The notes below the pieces were generated by a model. The model searched no databases and had not been told where the DNA came from. It worked only from the letters and a program-made list of their open reading frames with translations. A stretch of DNA of 64,000 nt from Oscarella lobularis (lineage: Eukaryota > Porifera > Homoscleromorpha > Homosclerophorida > Oscarellidae). Location: positions 1,984,001-2,048,000 of the forward strand of contig NC_089184.1 in NCBI RefSeq assembly GCF_947507565.1, in the 5' to 3' direction. The position numbers were made by a program, and so were the translations under genes. Position 1 is the stretch's first letter; the number at the start of each line of letters is the position of its first letter. This document shows, one piece after another, positions 32,975-46,877 of this stretch.

Positions 32975-35900
32975 ATGGCTGCTACTCAGGAAGCCTTCGC
33001 CTCAAAGAGGCGAAAATCATACTCGACGAAGCATCGAATGAGCAAAATTGAAGAAGATCTAGGTGCTATTCTGTCTAGATTGAAGGAGGACATCCGCGAA
33101 GCGAACAATCCCACAGAAACCTCGAATTTGAAGCCAAGGCAAGTCGATCCTTCATTATGTTAGCGCGATCTATCGCTACGGCTTCTCTTTAGCTCCGTCA
33201 TTACTCCCAAAGACACTGACTACTACAGACGTGAACGAGACCACGCTCTGGAGAGACTCAAAAGCGTTCCTACCCCGGAGCCACTATTTTTACAAGTCGA
33301 GTGCTTTTTGAAAGAATTGGAGAGCTGTCTTAAGTCCGAGTACAGCGAAAACAGCCTACCTCTTCTTCTCCATCAGGTAAGGAGAATGCTAGGCTTTTCT
33401 TTACCGACCAATTCACCCTGGGCGGTGGGCCTACGGTAGCGGCATGGACAGGTCGTGATTATGCAGCAGCCCCATTCTTTTCCGAAGCACTGTCATTTAG
33501 TGTACAGTAAATTCATGGTGTATCGCTTTTGGGGTTTTCTTCGTCACCTTGACTGTTGGTAGACTCAGAGATTTTGTCATGTCCTCGCAGGAATTCTCAC
33601 AAGAAGCGCTGTTCTTCCTGTGAGAGGTTCCCTACGTAGTGTTCAAGGTTTCTTTTACCAACGATGCCAACTCGAACTTACCTTCACATTTTCATCAGCA
33701 TGACCCAACGCGACAATTTGTTATTGTGCGTTTTAGTTTTTCACCGATCGAGTGGAACAGCTTCTCATGTGCAAACACATGCACCAGCTTCGATGGGTTC
33801 GCTTCTCGGGATACAATTCAATAGCGGAAGGCCTCATGCCAACCTATCTCGACAGAATCAAGTGAGATCATAATCAGTTCACTGCTGGAAAGCCAACGTG
33901 AACGGACGTTGCTTTTTTTAGACAAGTCGTGTCTGAACTCAATGATAGCGTTGAGAGGGCTCGCCGTCTCTCTGTTGCTAGGGACAACGTTCTTGGGAAT
34001 TCTTCAACAACGCCATCTGTTGTCACAAAGGACGATCTCGCTATTTACACGCGATCTTTGGTCTGTGAAATGTTCGCAACGAAGCGCGTCTCCTTTTTTC
34101 TCAAGGTCAGTGCAAAGCGGGGTGAGGGCCTGAAATAAAATGCTTTGGGGATTGACACTGTCCTTGCTGAAAACTTTTGTAAAGTAACAGAGTGACTGAC
34201 TTCAGATTTTGAAATGGATTCACTTGTCTAACCGAAAAGATTTCGCCAATGTTGTAGTAGCTCCTGGTAGCAAGGTACATAGTCAAATTATATCCCTTGC
34301 CCAACATTCTTATTCTCAGTTTTTCCCAGACTGATCCGAGAGTCGTGAGACGGAAATGGAAAACCGTAATCAATCTCGTATCCCGCGAGAAACGGAGTTG
34401 TTCTATGGATGGCGACGACGAAGAAACGTGTGACGTCGACGGCGAAGAAGCCATGTGGAAACTGATGCGAGAATTGCCGCCATTCTCGCTAGACGGCGTG
34501 CCGAGAGTTACTGCGAACGTTCACGCGGACTTGAAAGTCCAGCTCAGCTATTTAGCGAATTGCTACGGCATTTCGATGGTTATTATTTCAGGCTTTGTTT
34601 TTCCTCGTTCTGACGCTTTCTTGATTTGATTGCTTTAGCCGGACAACTTGGGTAGCGCTGCGAACGAACTGGAGCTTTTCTACAACGTAAACAGAAAGTT
34701 CAAGATCATTTTTCAGCAACAGGAAGAACGGCTAACGTTTCTTGATTACAACGAAGAAACCGAGGTGATACATCCTAGTGGCATGGGGCGGTACAATCGC
34801 ACTGCATTTTATATTTCCTCTGATTAGACTCATGCTCACGCAGGAGAAGAGAGAATTTTTAAGAAAGTAGAATCAAGGGTTTCACCGGCAGCCTGGCCAA
34901 GGTATTGACTACCTCTTTTCATTATATTAATTCACAGCGATTTTTTAATTTTCTAGCAGATCGGATGAAGGATTTTTTGATCGTCTTTCGTATTTGAAAG
35001 TCCACTTTCTCAGCGATGCAGACGAGGCAGGAGAAGTTTACGCTTTCAGGTATTGTTACCAGAGAGGGTCATTTTTTCTTTCTAGCTTTTGGCCATTTTG
35101 TCGAACACTTTGACAATTGGCAACGTGCAAAAACTCCAGTTTGGTCTGAAGCGATTCAGTGCTGAAATGCAAAAGCCGCGTTTCGTGCCCGATGCCGCGG
35201 CAAAAGTGTGGGATAACATTTTATCCGGAATTGATCCTCACGAGTAAAGATTTCTATTGCTATTGCACACGCGTTCTTACCTACCCTCGACTCTTAGTCC
35301 GACTTTTTCTCCACCCGTCAACGCTTCACGTTCTACGGGTCACGACAAGAGGAAGAAAAGAAGCGGCGGATTCGATTTCGGTAGTGCCGTTCAGTTGCTC
35401 GAGGAAAAGGACGACATTCGATTGGGGAGACAAGCTGGTAGCGACTGCAAAAACGCCCTGACCGCTTTTCTGTACTTGCGACACTTGAGGATTCGAGATC
35501 TCCGAACCAAGGCAAGCTATGGTGCGTATACATGCATAGTTATGCCTAATTTTTGGGCTGCAGTGTCTCAATCTTCTCAACTACTTTCGATCTGTTCGAC
35601 GCACCCTGCTATTTTACGAGACAAGAGAGTCTAGTGGAAATTCCGCTCACAAGCGATCTGGGTACGATCTTGGTGCGTGGGAGAGCTCATATTTTCAGAC
35701 AACCTTTTTTACTAGTGATAAAACCGAAAGACATTTTGTGGAGCCCCAAATTTACAAGCATAATTCCGTTACTGAATTTACGTAAACGAGCTTGAGAGCT
35801 TTTGGTAATCCTAACGAAATTCAACTTTTCGTCTAGACTGGCGAGCGATGCTTTTCTGGAAACGGAGGAGGTAACAGCTCACAATACGCTTTCTCACATG

Positions 35901-38900
35901 TACCCTGTCTTTTCTGACGTCAATTAGGCAGATACAATAAGTGATTATTACATTTCGAAGCCGGATGGTGCACTTTCTGTCAAAGACTCGAGAGGTTTCA
36001 GTGTGATGTACGATTCCGCTCTTAGAGACTTCAGGTGGAGTAGGAGGAAGGAGGATTCTCGTATGCCCTTCAATTATATTCTGAAATGTAGAGATCTTGA
36101 AAGGGAGCTGCTCCTGACTGCGAGTTTTTACGTACGAAAAGCTGAACAGGTTAAGGAATGTGCTTGCGCGTAGCGTTTGTTCGAGTTCTGGTATCTTATC
36201 CAGAAAGCCGACACTTCGGCGGCACCGGTGGATCGATACGGCGTCTTGTTTGACTTGTGGAGCGAAGAAGCGCTTTACTTAGAAAGCAAGTCTCAGGTTT
36301 GAATTTTCACCGACGTTCCTTGGAGAAAGAGACTGTGAAGTCTTCTCCTTTAGCTCGTTGGTTGTTACATGGAAGCATTTCAAAACACATTTGCAAGGAC
36401 GGACAGAAAGAGACTGTCTCGGGTAAATTTATCTTTCTTTTGCACTATGATTGTTCTACTTTTGTGCTAGTTGGTGACCGACGTGTTTTTGCGCCGACCA
36501 AAATTTGATCCTACGTCTGAGCATTTTGTGACGGCGTACAGAGAGGAAAGTACTTGCCTTCAGCTGGAAAAAAATCTGATGAAGAAAGTGCTAAACGAAC
36601 AAGTGCGAATGGCTATTGTTTGCGAGTTTGTATGGAATCACGGCTTTTATTAGATTGACAGGCAAAGAGTGTATATTCAGAAAATTCGTTCAGATTCCAG
36701 TTCAAGTGAGTAGATTAGCTAATTTTAGAAAGAGCGAGTCTTCTCAAAGTTGACGGTAGCGGAGAATGACTTTGGCTTGCCCTTCAACTCTGTTGAAGGA
36801 AGGCTCATTTCGGTTCACAGTGACAGGTAATCCCTTGATAATGCGTTATGAAATTGGAAGCACTTCATTTATTGCAGATCGCAGTTGAAGCCCTTGAATC
36901 TGTTCGAGTTTCATCCATCTCTTTCCCTCTGCACATTGATACAGAACGGGATTAGTCAGGCTTTTAAGGTTGCAACACGAAATGGCGCTCCTTGATTATT
37001 TATTTTTACGCTACGTTGCAGGAAATTCTTTGTCTTTTTGACGTCAAGTCTCCGACTGTCGCAGTTCTTCTGCACAGAGAACTTTTAGAGGTACAGAATT
37101 TCACGTAACCCACGTTTCTCTAAGCTGACCGATTTACTGAGTATTTCCTCTGACTGATGTAGATTGCGTGGAAATCGTGGGACGTGCTCGACGTCCTTTC
37201 CATCTCGAGGTATTCTCGAGAAATTCAGAGCAATGTTAGGACTGCACGAGTTTTCATGTTTTGTCTGATCACGACAGTCATTGTTTTTCAGATATTTAGC
37301 AGTAAATTTATTGAAGATCCGCATTGCTTGGAGAAAGTAGCAGCGAACTGCGAAAGCAGTGGGGAATTCGAAAACGCGATCGTCGCGCGAATTCGTCTTC
37401 TTGAAGTAAGACTTGACACGATCGAAAGGGAGTTATTGAGTCACGTTGTCAGGTAATCTGGAACCGGCAGCGGCTTATGGAAATAGCGGTTGAAACGAAC
37501 ATTTTGCACGAGGTAATTTTCATTTTGAGGATGGGGATATAAGACGTTTAGAGGAGTGGTTTTTGACGTCAGATTTATCAAGATTTGGCTCGTGAAATAG
37601 GCTTTGGAACGTTTCACGCTTTCGTTCGTCCTGCTTCAATTGAAAAGGTTCCCGCTGCCGTAAAAGACGTCTTGATGTCCGGAACCGGCGACTCTTCATC
37701 TGACAGGCAATTAATTAGCTTGCTATTTGTTCACAGAAAATAGCTTCAATCTTTCTCTCGTTTTATAGATATGTTCCTTCAGCCTTTTCTTTAGCTGTTT
37801 GTGACATCGTAGATGATAAAGATATTGTCGGGATTTCTTTCGCTCGGGCTGAGAATCTCATAAGGGTATTTTATTTTCTATGTTGGCTAGATTATATTGT
37901 TCCTTGCAGCTTTTGAAAAGTGACGGACTAGAGAATCTTCGCAGGGTTCTAATGGCTCAGGTACCAGCATTGTCCCGCGGGCTACGTAGTCAGAAGGGGT
38001 GGGTTTTTTTAAACAGTCTAACAGTCTCCCTTTACTTTGGCTTTACTAAATTGCTTTCTCATCGTTTTTTCCCTTTCCTTATTTCTGTCACTCTGTTATC
38101 ACCACACTTTATTCGTTTCTTTTAATTCATTCCCGGTGTAGGTCCAACACCATGGATTTATGCGTTATTGTTTTGATAGACGGCTACGAGACACGTTCTT
38201 ATTGTGGGGATTCAGGTCAGTCAAATGCTACTTATGGAAGCTCACGCACCCAAGTGAGAATTTCAAAATCTACCTTCGCTCCTCACGTTTTTCTTCATGT
38301 ATAGAGATCCAGTTCCGACGGATTCGGATGGCGATTCAAATTCAGCCGAGGATTACCTGAGACGATTTCACGTCTTTTTCTTATCGGTTCAGCAGATCAA
38401 GGTTTGTTCATTGTTTTGTTTCTCCTTATTGTTAACACTCAAAGTTAGTCGCAAGCGAGATATTGCGCCAGCGTAGAGTACAGGAAAAAAGTTGCGTCCC
38501 TCAGAGACTCAAGAGAGTTGATGAAGTTGAAAAGGTGATACAAAAGCGCTGTAAAGAAAACGAACTTTATTATCCATTGCGCATGAACAGAGACGCAATT
38601 GGCAAGTATTGCCGGGAAGTGACGACCAAACTTGCCAGCATCTCATTGCGAGTTCAAGTAAATGATGCTTCGAATCGGGACGTTTCCTACTATAATTGCG
38701 TAGATTTTTCACTCGTACTATGGCCTACGAAATGCTCTGAGCGAATTCCCGTTGGTTAGGTATGCCTGAACAGCCTTGCTATAGTGTAATGAATAGGCTC
38801 GCGCTGTTCTGTTAGAGATACTTACTTTGAACGTTCGCAGTATGCACTTGAAGACTGTGGAATTGACGAAGGAACCTTGGAATCAAAATCGTGTCAAAAG

Positions 38901-41900
38901 TTAGTCGTGACGGTCGCAGATAATTGCTGACGTCGTCGATAAATTCTGCCACGCCCACGCAGACCTTTTCTGTCCAGTGACGGCAAACGCATTATGAATT
39001 TGTGGTACATTCCGAATTTTTTGGAGGTATATTGTATTCGTAACTTTCCCTTGGCTTGTCGCTTGACGTACTTTAAATAGATGATGACCATGTTTAAGAA
39101 CTTGGATGAAAAGGAAGCTGCGGAGACGTTGCAGCAAATTACGGTGATAACTAATACCCACACGTCCATCATTTACTCAACCAATCTTTTGCTTTAGTTC
39201 ATCGTATCTTCTCTCTACTCTCTAATGAGCTATTTCATCGCAGAAACTCAGATTTTTAGCTCTGTCAGTAAGGACGCGTCAGACGTTCGTGATGCGTCGT
39301 GGAAGGATCAAGAAGGCTTAGGTAATTTGACTTTATTTTCTGCACCTGTTCTTAAGAGTGTGCACACGTTATACTGTGTATCTTTTATCTTTTAGCTTCT
39401 CGTGTGCAAGACTTTCAAGATCAGTTGTCTTCTCTTCGCCATCCTCTTGAATATTCTGCTCTTCACGAATTCTTGAAGCATCGGGTTCACCTCTGTTTTC
39501 TTTCTTTTTACGTGGCCGTTTTTCAACGTATGAAAGATAGTTGCTTGTCAACCGGACGCGAAGAGACCTACTACGTAAGATCGCTTAGTCCTAATTTTTT
39601 GTGTCAAATTCATGAAATTTCTATAGACTATTTCCTCTGGGCTTCAAGCTTTTCTAACCGCTACCACAGCGCCGTCATTGTATATATTGCGAAACTAATT
39701 CACTTTAGTTTTAGCTTATGTGGCTCCTTCTAGAAGTTCCGAATTGCCCAATTTCTTGATTCTACCTGAACCGGCAGTTGATGCGACCGCGGAAATGTTT
39801 CCTTGGCGATCGTTTTGTTCTTGGTACGCTAGAGACGAAATGTACAAATATTCTTCAGTACTGAATTTAATTAATTAAGCCTAAGTGAGGACAAGATGAG
39901 ACTGTCAGTCACGACTGGTTTGAGATTTTCGCTCACTTATTGTTTCTTTGGTATCGGCATGGCAGAAAGGTTGAAATGAGACTAAAGGTCCTAGCGAATT
40001 GAGCTTGAGTTTTAACTCGTAGAAAACTGGCTCAAGGCGAAATGTTGAATCTCTCGTTAGAAGGCCGAGAGCTTGCTGAAAAATGGACTAAAGAGGGTGT
40101 AAGGAAAACACGTGTTCTGTCAACTTATGTTCTGTATTGGTTGGTATAGGGCGAAAGGACATTTGTGGAACAGAGTTTAATTAGGTACCTGTCTTTAACA
40201 GTACAAGGCCACGCCCTTCAAGAAGAATGGGCCAAATTGTTTTTGGGAGTTCGAAGTGCTCCCGCCTCCTCAAGACAGTACCAAGCTTACATGTATAACT
40301 TTTCACTGATGTCATCGCTGACACATTTTAGTAAAATTTTTCGATCTTATTAGGGAGTCTTTGGAAAGTCTTCTTCAACTGCAGCTGACGAAAAAACGAC
40401 CAACAGGAGAAGCGGTTGGCATGGGATATTTTACCTGAAAATTTTAGGCTAATTAGATTCCTTTTCAGTTATTGGAGTCCGATCGAATTTTCCAAGCATT
40501 GCAAGGAAAGGTCAGTCGATATTCTTTAGACGCATTATCTTTGTTTACTTAGTATGTTTCTGAAGGTGGACATCTTAACTCAAGAGCTTGAGACAGCTAT
40601 GATTGAGGAGACATACAAACGTCTCGACAAGCAACATGATCTGATGCTTGCCGAACGAATTCGAGGAGATGGTAACCTTCCCTTGGACCTTTGGCAGGCA
40701 AAGGTGCATAATGAGAAGATTGAACCTAATTTCTCCGCAGTCTAAAATTTTTGATTTGCAGACAGAAGATACGTGTTTGATTCCTTTGCCGTCGTTTGTT
40801 GAAGAGTGCGCCAATTCGCTTTTTCAATTTTGCGGCGAATCGTCGCTTTCCAGAGTGCGTATTACGACGAAATTAGACCGACGTTGATAAACAAAATTTT
40901 TAGGAGAAATTGGAGGTTGTTGTGGAAAATTTGGCATCGAGAGTTATGCAAAGAGAGAAGCTTGTCTTCAACAGGCAAGTGTTTAAGTATTGGTACTTAG
41001 TTGGCTAAACGTAGCTAATACACTTGGCTAACAGCTACTCATCGTTCTACGATTCTATTCTTCGTCAGCTTTACAAGACGTTGCGTCTGAAAGATGCGGT
41101 CGGATTTGTTCAGTACATGTAGCGCTTTGGTTAATGATCGTCTTATCAGGAAAATCAACGACTTCGTTCTGACGTTGAAAGACTAAACTCAGATTCTTCC
41201 ACGGATCTCCAATTTCATTTACTGGACAAAGCACAAAGTCTTTTTTCTGGTTTGTAGTTCTTGTGACAATCGTTTAACGGGAACTGCGTGTAACTCTGGC
41301 GTACTTTAGAGATAACGAGTCTGAGAACAAAAATTAGTCTGCTTGAGAAGAAACTGCAAAAAAAGGTTTAGCTTTATATAAACACATTTGTGGGTAGGTC
41401 TAAAACGATTTTCTTCAGGAAACGCTTCTCTCTGAGGAAATGCGGAGCTCATACAGTCGTTTGGTGCAGAAATTGTCGGCTTCTTCGGAAGGAGTTAAAA
41501 CACGATATGAAAATTTCCGGTTCGCTTACACGCCTGCACGTTTTGTCCGTGAAAGAAGAGGCTTTTAGAGGAGAACTGTATGATGATGTGCTAAAGACTA
41601 TTCACTCCGTTCGGACCGCAGCACTTCAAGGAATGCAGAAGATTAAAGGAAAGAGAGCCGTAAGCATTGAAGGTGGTAATCATCGTCCTTGAATTTTGTG
41701 TCATATGGAAGTTGATGTGTTAGGCAAAGATATGGATCAATTGCTTGTCGATGTGGAGGATAGTGTAGACTTGCAAAAGGAAAATGGCCGACTGCTCAAT
41801 AAAGTAGAATTGGTTTCTTTGATATGTTTGTCTTCTGTTAACTTTTTTTCAGGTCGTTCAATTGAGACACGGGCAGCTGTGGAATCGAGCTGCTATGAGA

Positions 41901-43221
41901 GCGTACTATGAAAAGAAGGTAGAATCGAAGGTTGTTAGTGTAATAATGAAGTAAAGTGTTGCGACGTTTTTGCAGCTTGACGATGTACGACAGGAACTTA
42001 ACGACTCGAAGTTGGCCTTCTTAGAATTTAAAATGATGAAAGATGAAGAAGTTGTCAGTACGAGTAAGAAAATCAAATGTCTTCAAAAGGTAATGAGTAG
42101 TTATAGCGAAGTGTAATTTTGCCATACTTTGTTTTCAAGTCTCTGAAAGAAATGGAAGAATCGCAACAGAGTCTAAAGAAACACCTGGCAGAAGAGGTGC
42201 CTTATTACCCCAAATCTCCAGAGGTATTACGTCAGCTTATGCTTTGCAGAGAGCCATACATGCGAGGAAGTTGCACGAAATGAAGGCAAGTCAGACTAAG
42301 TTTGCGCAAAGAAACCATATCGACCGTGGCTCACACCGTAGACGTCTTCGGTCTCTCAAATGGTTGACAAGCAAAAAGACGACGAGAGAGATCAGCTGGT
42401 AGATATCTAGCTAGACCTTTACAGTACGCCATCTTTAGCTGACCATGCAATTTCTACTGCAGATACATGAACTAGAAGCGCACAGAGTCGCTGTAAAAGA
42501 GCTTTCTGGTACTTTTCTCTGCTGGCGATCTAGAGTTTTCCTAAGGTAGTACATAACAGAGATGATGGGTCAGTCTGCGATGAAAGTGGAACATGAAAAA
42601 AGCAGGGGTCAAAAGGTGCATGTCAGAGTTTCTCTGACGACGCTTTTGCGTAAACGGGTATATGCACGTGTAGGTGACTCGTCGATTGGTGCAACAGGTC
42701 CAGCAGGAAAGGTTGCTCAAGCGGGAGGCGTTCTCCAAAGTGGCAGATCTCCAAGAGCAGGTGCATCAGACGATAACGTCTGTCGAAATCATCGTCGGCA
42801 TTTCGCTTTTTTTGTCTACAGGTTTCTGAGTTCGAGCATCATATCGTCGAGCCTTCACTCTCAGCCCAATCGTTACCAGGCACTAAAGAAAAATACGTCA
42901 CCTACAATTCATTCAGTAGGTTCACCTAAATTTAGGTTTTGGTCAGGCGCGCCCAATGCAACAATTATCTCGTCCGTCAACTTCGTTGGGATACCTGTCT
43001 CAAGGTTCTACCATGTCTCTGTTACCTGGTCAGCTGCGAAGACCCAAGTCGGTATGCTCTCAAGCACATAGACGTCTGTTAATTAAACCCGTTGACTATT
43101 CCACATTCCTGTCCTTTTTTTCTAGACTGGAAGTCGTTTATTTTCTGATGCATACCCGAAACAGAAGCCGCCACAACGACAATCAGATGCGGGGTATGAA
43201 GTAGACTTGAAATTGTATTGA
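32975..43221 (+). CDS. CCDC162-like (DUF4549-type) large coiled-coil protein
   Basis: Starts 96 bp after the Roco stop at ATG 32975 (MAATQEAFASKRRKS). Exon 1 ends at a GC donor (about 33140). Exon 2 carries YYRRERDHALERLKS, FLQVECFLKELESC and SLPLLLHQ; later exons carry VEQLLMCKHMHQLRWVRFSG, RARRLSVARDNVLG and DDLAIYTRSLVCEMF. I recognise this as the N-terminal region of CCDC162-type proteins. The remainder is dozens of 60-150-bp exons of charged, heptad-like sequence, and the last exons read through SRPSTSLGYLSQGSTMSLLP to a TGA at 43219-43221. Expected to be a very long cytoskeletal or ciliary-type protein; role not established. I did not resolve every exon boundary, and a split into two genes between 38 and 42 kb cannot be excluded. 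Confidence 0.65.
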
Positions 43222-43527
43222 CTCTTGAAATATTTAATAATTAACCTGTGGACATGTATGTCTACGACCTTACGTCTTACGGATAGCGCAATAGCCAGGT
43301 ACACTACATACTGCAATGTCGTTATTAAACGCTAGAAAGCTTAGGTTCGCTATAATGGCGAGGAAGTGAACATCTGAATTATTTGACCCTGACAGGTACG
43401 CATGAACAGCGCACGCTTAGAATAGAAAGCCCGAAAAGACATGCCGTATATATACTATACACCGCAAAACGCCTTCGCAGTACACGCTGACTCGCCGAGT
43501 CCATAAAACTTCAACGGTTGACTCTGC
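43222..43527. promoter_or_regulatory. 5' flank of the MFS transporter gene with TATA-like element
   Basis: No coding signal. A TATA-like GTATATATACTATAC sits at about 43445-43459, roughly 70 bp upstream of the first ATG (43528). Confidence 0.35.
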
Positions 43528-45304
43528 ATGATCAACGCGGCGCCGATGATGCTAGAAGACCAGCAACAGATTTTGAGCGGCGGCGGCAAGAAAAGTACCC
43601 GCTATAAGTTCTGCCGCTTTGCCGTCATATTCGTATCATTCTACGCCAACCTCGTTCTTCTCGGAAAACTCTACTCCATCTCTCTGCTCGTCAACGAACT
43701 CCTCAAGCCCCCTTGCCTCGCCGGCGGTCATGACGACGGGATAAACACGAGGAAACTAACGACAGGCAACGAAACCGTAACGACAGGCAACGAAACCGTA
43801 AAACCCACTGGAAGTGAAGCAAATGATACCCAAGGCTGCGGTGGATTCGGAGCAGGACGCGGCCCCACTGGTAAAAACTTAATTAAACTAATTATTAATA
43901 CGTAGACCACTTACTTAATTAAACATCTACATGTACTAACCGCATACCGAGACCACAGCCGCAGTTTCTCCTTCACGTTCTCTTTTTGTCTCCTTTTTAG
44001 CATGGACGGGATCGGTTCTTCTATCCGTCTACTTTCTCTCCAGCGCTTTTGCTGGAGCACTTTCGGATAAATTCGGTCGTCGTAACACGGCCGTCGTCGG
44101 GGCCCTTATCACTGCCTGTTCTACAATCGCGTCGTCATTCGTGCACAATTTATCGTCTTTCGTATTACTATTCAGCGTCGGCGGAGGTTTTGGAATTAGT
44201 CTCGTTGACATTGCTAGCATATCAACACTGCAAGTCTTCCATCCCAAACACTTTTCACAAATCATGGGCGTCACTGCGTCAGGTTCGGGGATCGGAATAC
44301 TGACCTTTGGACTAACCTACTCTATGATGTTGAACGCTTTCGGATGGCGGTGGATAATACGATTATTTGGTCTTCTTGTTTCACTCTTAGTTCTGCTTTG
44401 TCTCGCCTACGGAAGCGGCGAATCAAACGTTGATGAAAACACGAGAGTGGAAGCGAAAGAAGCAAAAGACCCAGACACAATAAGCTACGTTGTTGCTATC
44501 CAAAACGGAACGACGTTAGAAGGAGGAGGGCCCAGTGGGGGCCCCGCCGCCGCCAACGGCACTCATCACCGTCGTGGCGTCAACGAGACAGTTCCTCTAA
44601 AACGGAAGTCGTCAATTGATTGGGAGTTGCTACGAAATCCTTACGTTCTTGCAATCGGATTAGGACGAAGTCTCGGTTTCTTTGGCTATTCCATATCTCT
44701 CGTCCACATGGTCAGCAAAAGATTCAATGATTTTAAAAACTAGTTTTGTTTTTAGGTTTCCTTGGCTCAAGACCTAACTAAGTCTGAGCTTCAGTCATCT
44801 CTCGTTATCATACTTTATGGCGTAGGTGAACTAATTGGCCGTTTTAGTGCCGGCTGGATTGGACAGTGGAAAAAAACGAATCGATTCTACCTCCTACAGG
44901 GAGCTATATTTCTACTAGGAGTATCTACGATCGCCGCTTCAGCAATATCAAACTTACCAGCGTTATTGACGCACACGTGCGCTATTGGGATTCTGAGTGG
45001 AAGTGCCGTTACACTTGATTCCGTTGCCCTGAGGGACTTCGTTGGCGCTGAGAGGATGACTCAGGCAACTGGCTTCACCTTTGCCTTCCGAAGTCCTTTC
45101 ACTTTGCTTGCCCCGCCCATTGCAGGTTAGAGATCTAAAGAGAAAAATTTTTATATGACGCCGATTGTAGGATGGATATTTGATGCGGCTGAAAGCTACG
45201 AGTCGGCGTTTTACGTCGGAGGAAGTGTGTCGATATTGGGCGCTTTGCTCTATCTAGTCGTTCCTCTCGTACAACACCAACGAAGAAATCAAACCAATTT
45301 CTAG
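43528..45304 (+). CDS. MFS transporter, monocarboxylate-transporter-like (SLC16-type)
   Basis: Four exons, 43528-43870, 44001-44710, 44756-45125, 45171-45304, in phase, 518 aa. Twelve hydrophobic segments in two halves are interrupted by a cytoplasmic loop of about 95 residues rich in Glu, Gly and Pro (GGGPSGGP). SDKFGRRNT after TM2 is the MFS loop motif, and the second half has a GRFSAGWIGQW equivalent. The fold and length fit SLC16-like transporters of monocarboxylates or related organic acids, but the classic N-terminal DGGWGW motif is absent, so the substrate is open. The first extracellular loop carries a perfect tandem duplication of TTGNETV (18 bp, near 43759-43800) with two N-glycosylation sites. 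Plasma-membrane location inferred. Confidence 0.75.
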
Positions 45305-45989
45305 CATACTTAGTAGCGCACGCCTCCAAAAAGAACACAACGATGGTTTTTTTTGTAGTCTGTTGAGTAGTCTGTTGTAGGTCTTTACCCACTGCAGTAC
45401 GTACACATCCTAGGAATATTCCTAAATATATTTATTTACCTCAACGTGCAGTACGAATGTCCCGGACCGTGACGTCCCCAAACCTACAGTAACAATTCCA
45501 AAGCAAGATTCTTTTTACTTGTTTCAAAACGTATCTCGTCACGAAAATCAGCTATCGTTAAATACCGAGAACGGTTAATTAGTAGTGCGCATGCGCAGGA
45601 TTTGTACGTAATTTTTAGGCGAAGTTTGTGCTCCTTTTTGAGGTGTTTCTGCTCCCACACAACAGGCGTCGACGAAAAATACAGAAATACAGCGGATCCC
45701 ACGTCTACTTGTCAAAGAGGGCCCAGAATTCGGACCGCGCTGCATACTCGTCACAGTCTGAGGTACACTGCTACAGCGATACGTAATGGCCAACCTTCAG
45801 AAGCTACTTGCACAAGCAGAGGTACGAGTGGTACAGAGATACAAAATATCCCACCCTTTCAGTAGCTCCTTCACAAGCAGACGTAACGTCGAAAATCAAG
45901 GCTGAATTCAGCTAGCGCGTAGCGTGCTTTAAACTACAGCCATCACAGTCTCAAAACATATCACATCTAAAGTATTGCTATTTTTGCTA
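45305..45989. other. intergenic sequence
   Basis: No gene supported. It contains two related ~60-bp segments near 45765-45810 and 45820-45875 (TACAGCGATACGTAATGGCC, ACAGAGATACAAAATATCCC), both followed by AAGCAGA(C/G)GTA, suggesting a small decayed tandem duplication. Confidence 0.35.
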
Positions 45990-46622
45990 TTAACGTGTCA
46001 CTTCTTCTTTGAGCTGTTCTTCCGTTTTTCCAATCCATGCAACTTCCTAAAAATCAAAACTATTTAATTAATTAATTTATTTATTTAATTACCGGGTTAG
46101 TATAGATGACTGAAGGAACGCAATTGTAGTCAAGGTGACTAGACCCGCCCACAATCGTCTCAGCACACAGAATGCCTTATTCTTATTATCTATCACCTAC
46201 TTCCTGTTTCTTATCTCCCTTCGCATTCTCAACATTGACTTTGATGACGTCACCTTGTCTCTCAGCTCCCGTCACTTTCTGCTGAAGCATAAAATCTAAA
46301 CCTTCGTCCTTGTTTCTTGAGAATACGCTGAAAATTTTTTCTATGACAAAACTACTAAAGAGAAATTCTAAATTCCTTTCAAAAATTACGAGATTTCCAT
46401 ATCAATTCCAGCACCACCCACGTGACCCAAAAATTCCACAGCAGTGACTTTGCTTCCAAGCCGCGCCCACACAGAACCCTTGAATAAAAAGTCAATTAAA
46501 ATCATTATTAAATATGATATTACAAGTTCAAGGCCAATGACACCAGCTCCTATTAATATCAAGGGGGACTTTTTCAAGAGACAAAGCTCCGGTAGAAGAA
46601 ACAATACTTTTCTCATCAACCT
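45990..46622 (-). pseudogene. fragmentary dihydrolipoamide dehydrogenase (E3)
   Basis: Minus-strand exon pieces match E3: [24 protein letters not shown] (NAD-binding Gly loop), [18 protein letters not shown] and [13 protein letters not shown], then LDFMLQQKVTGAERQGDV, and finally [15 protein letters not shown] joined to EVAWIGKTEEQLKEE, ending at an in-frame stop. The reading frame is broken between the ...EKVP segment and the GAGV loop, and the exons that should encode the FAD-binding GDV motif between the third and fourth pieces are missing, as is the dimerisation end. Introns are retained. I read this as a decayed genomic fragment; the 200-N gap 256 bp away means misassembly is an alternative. 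Confidence 0.65.
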
Positions 46623-46877
46623 TAATTAATTAAAGTCTTCCTCCGTGGAGGTTAATGTCCCTTCCTCCTGTGGACTTGGGTAAAAGTCCAATGTGAGGAC
46701 TGCAGTCTCAGTCCTACTGCTTGGCCCCTGGGGGGGGGGGGGGGGGGGGGGGGGTCAAGCGCCAGCGCGTGGGAAGAGAGAGGAGTAAACTTCTAATTTA
46801 TTTAATACATTCGGGACATCTCTGATAAAATTTTGAACATAGTTTCTCCTACTTTTTGCAATAAAAGTGCGTGCACG
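46623..46877. repeat. unannotated sequence with a poly-G run next to the assembly gap
   Basis: Contains a run of about 23 G at 46732-46754 and otherwise no coding evidence; frames crossing the Ns are artefacts. The homopolymer probably explains why the assembly broke here. Confidence 0.6.
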
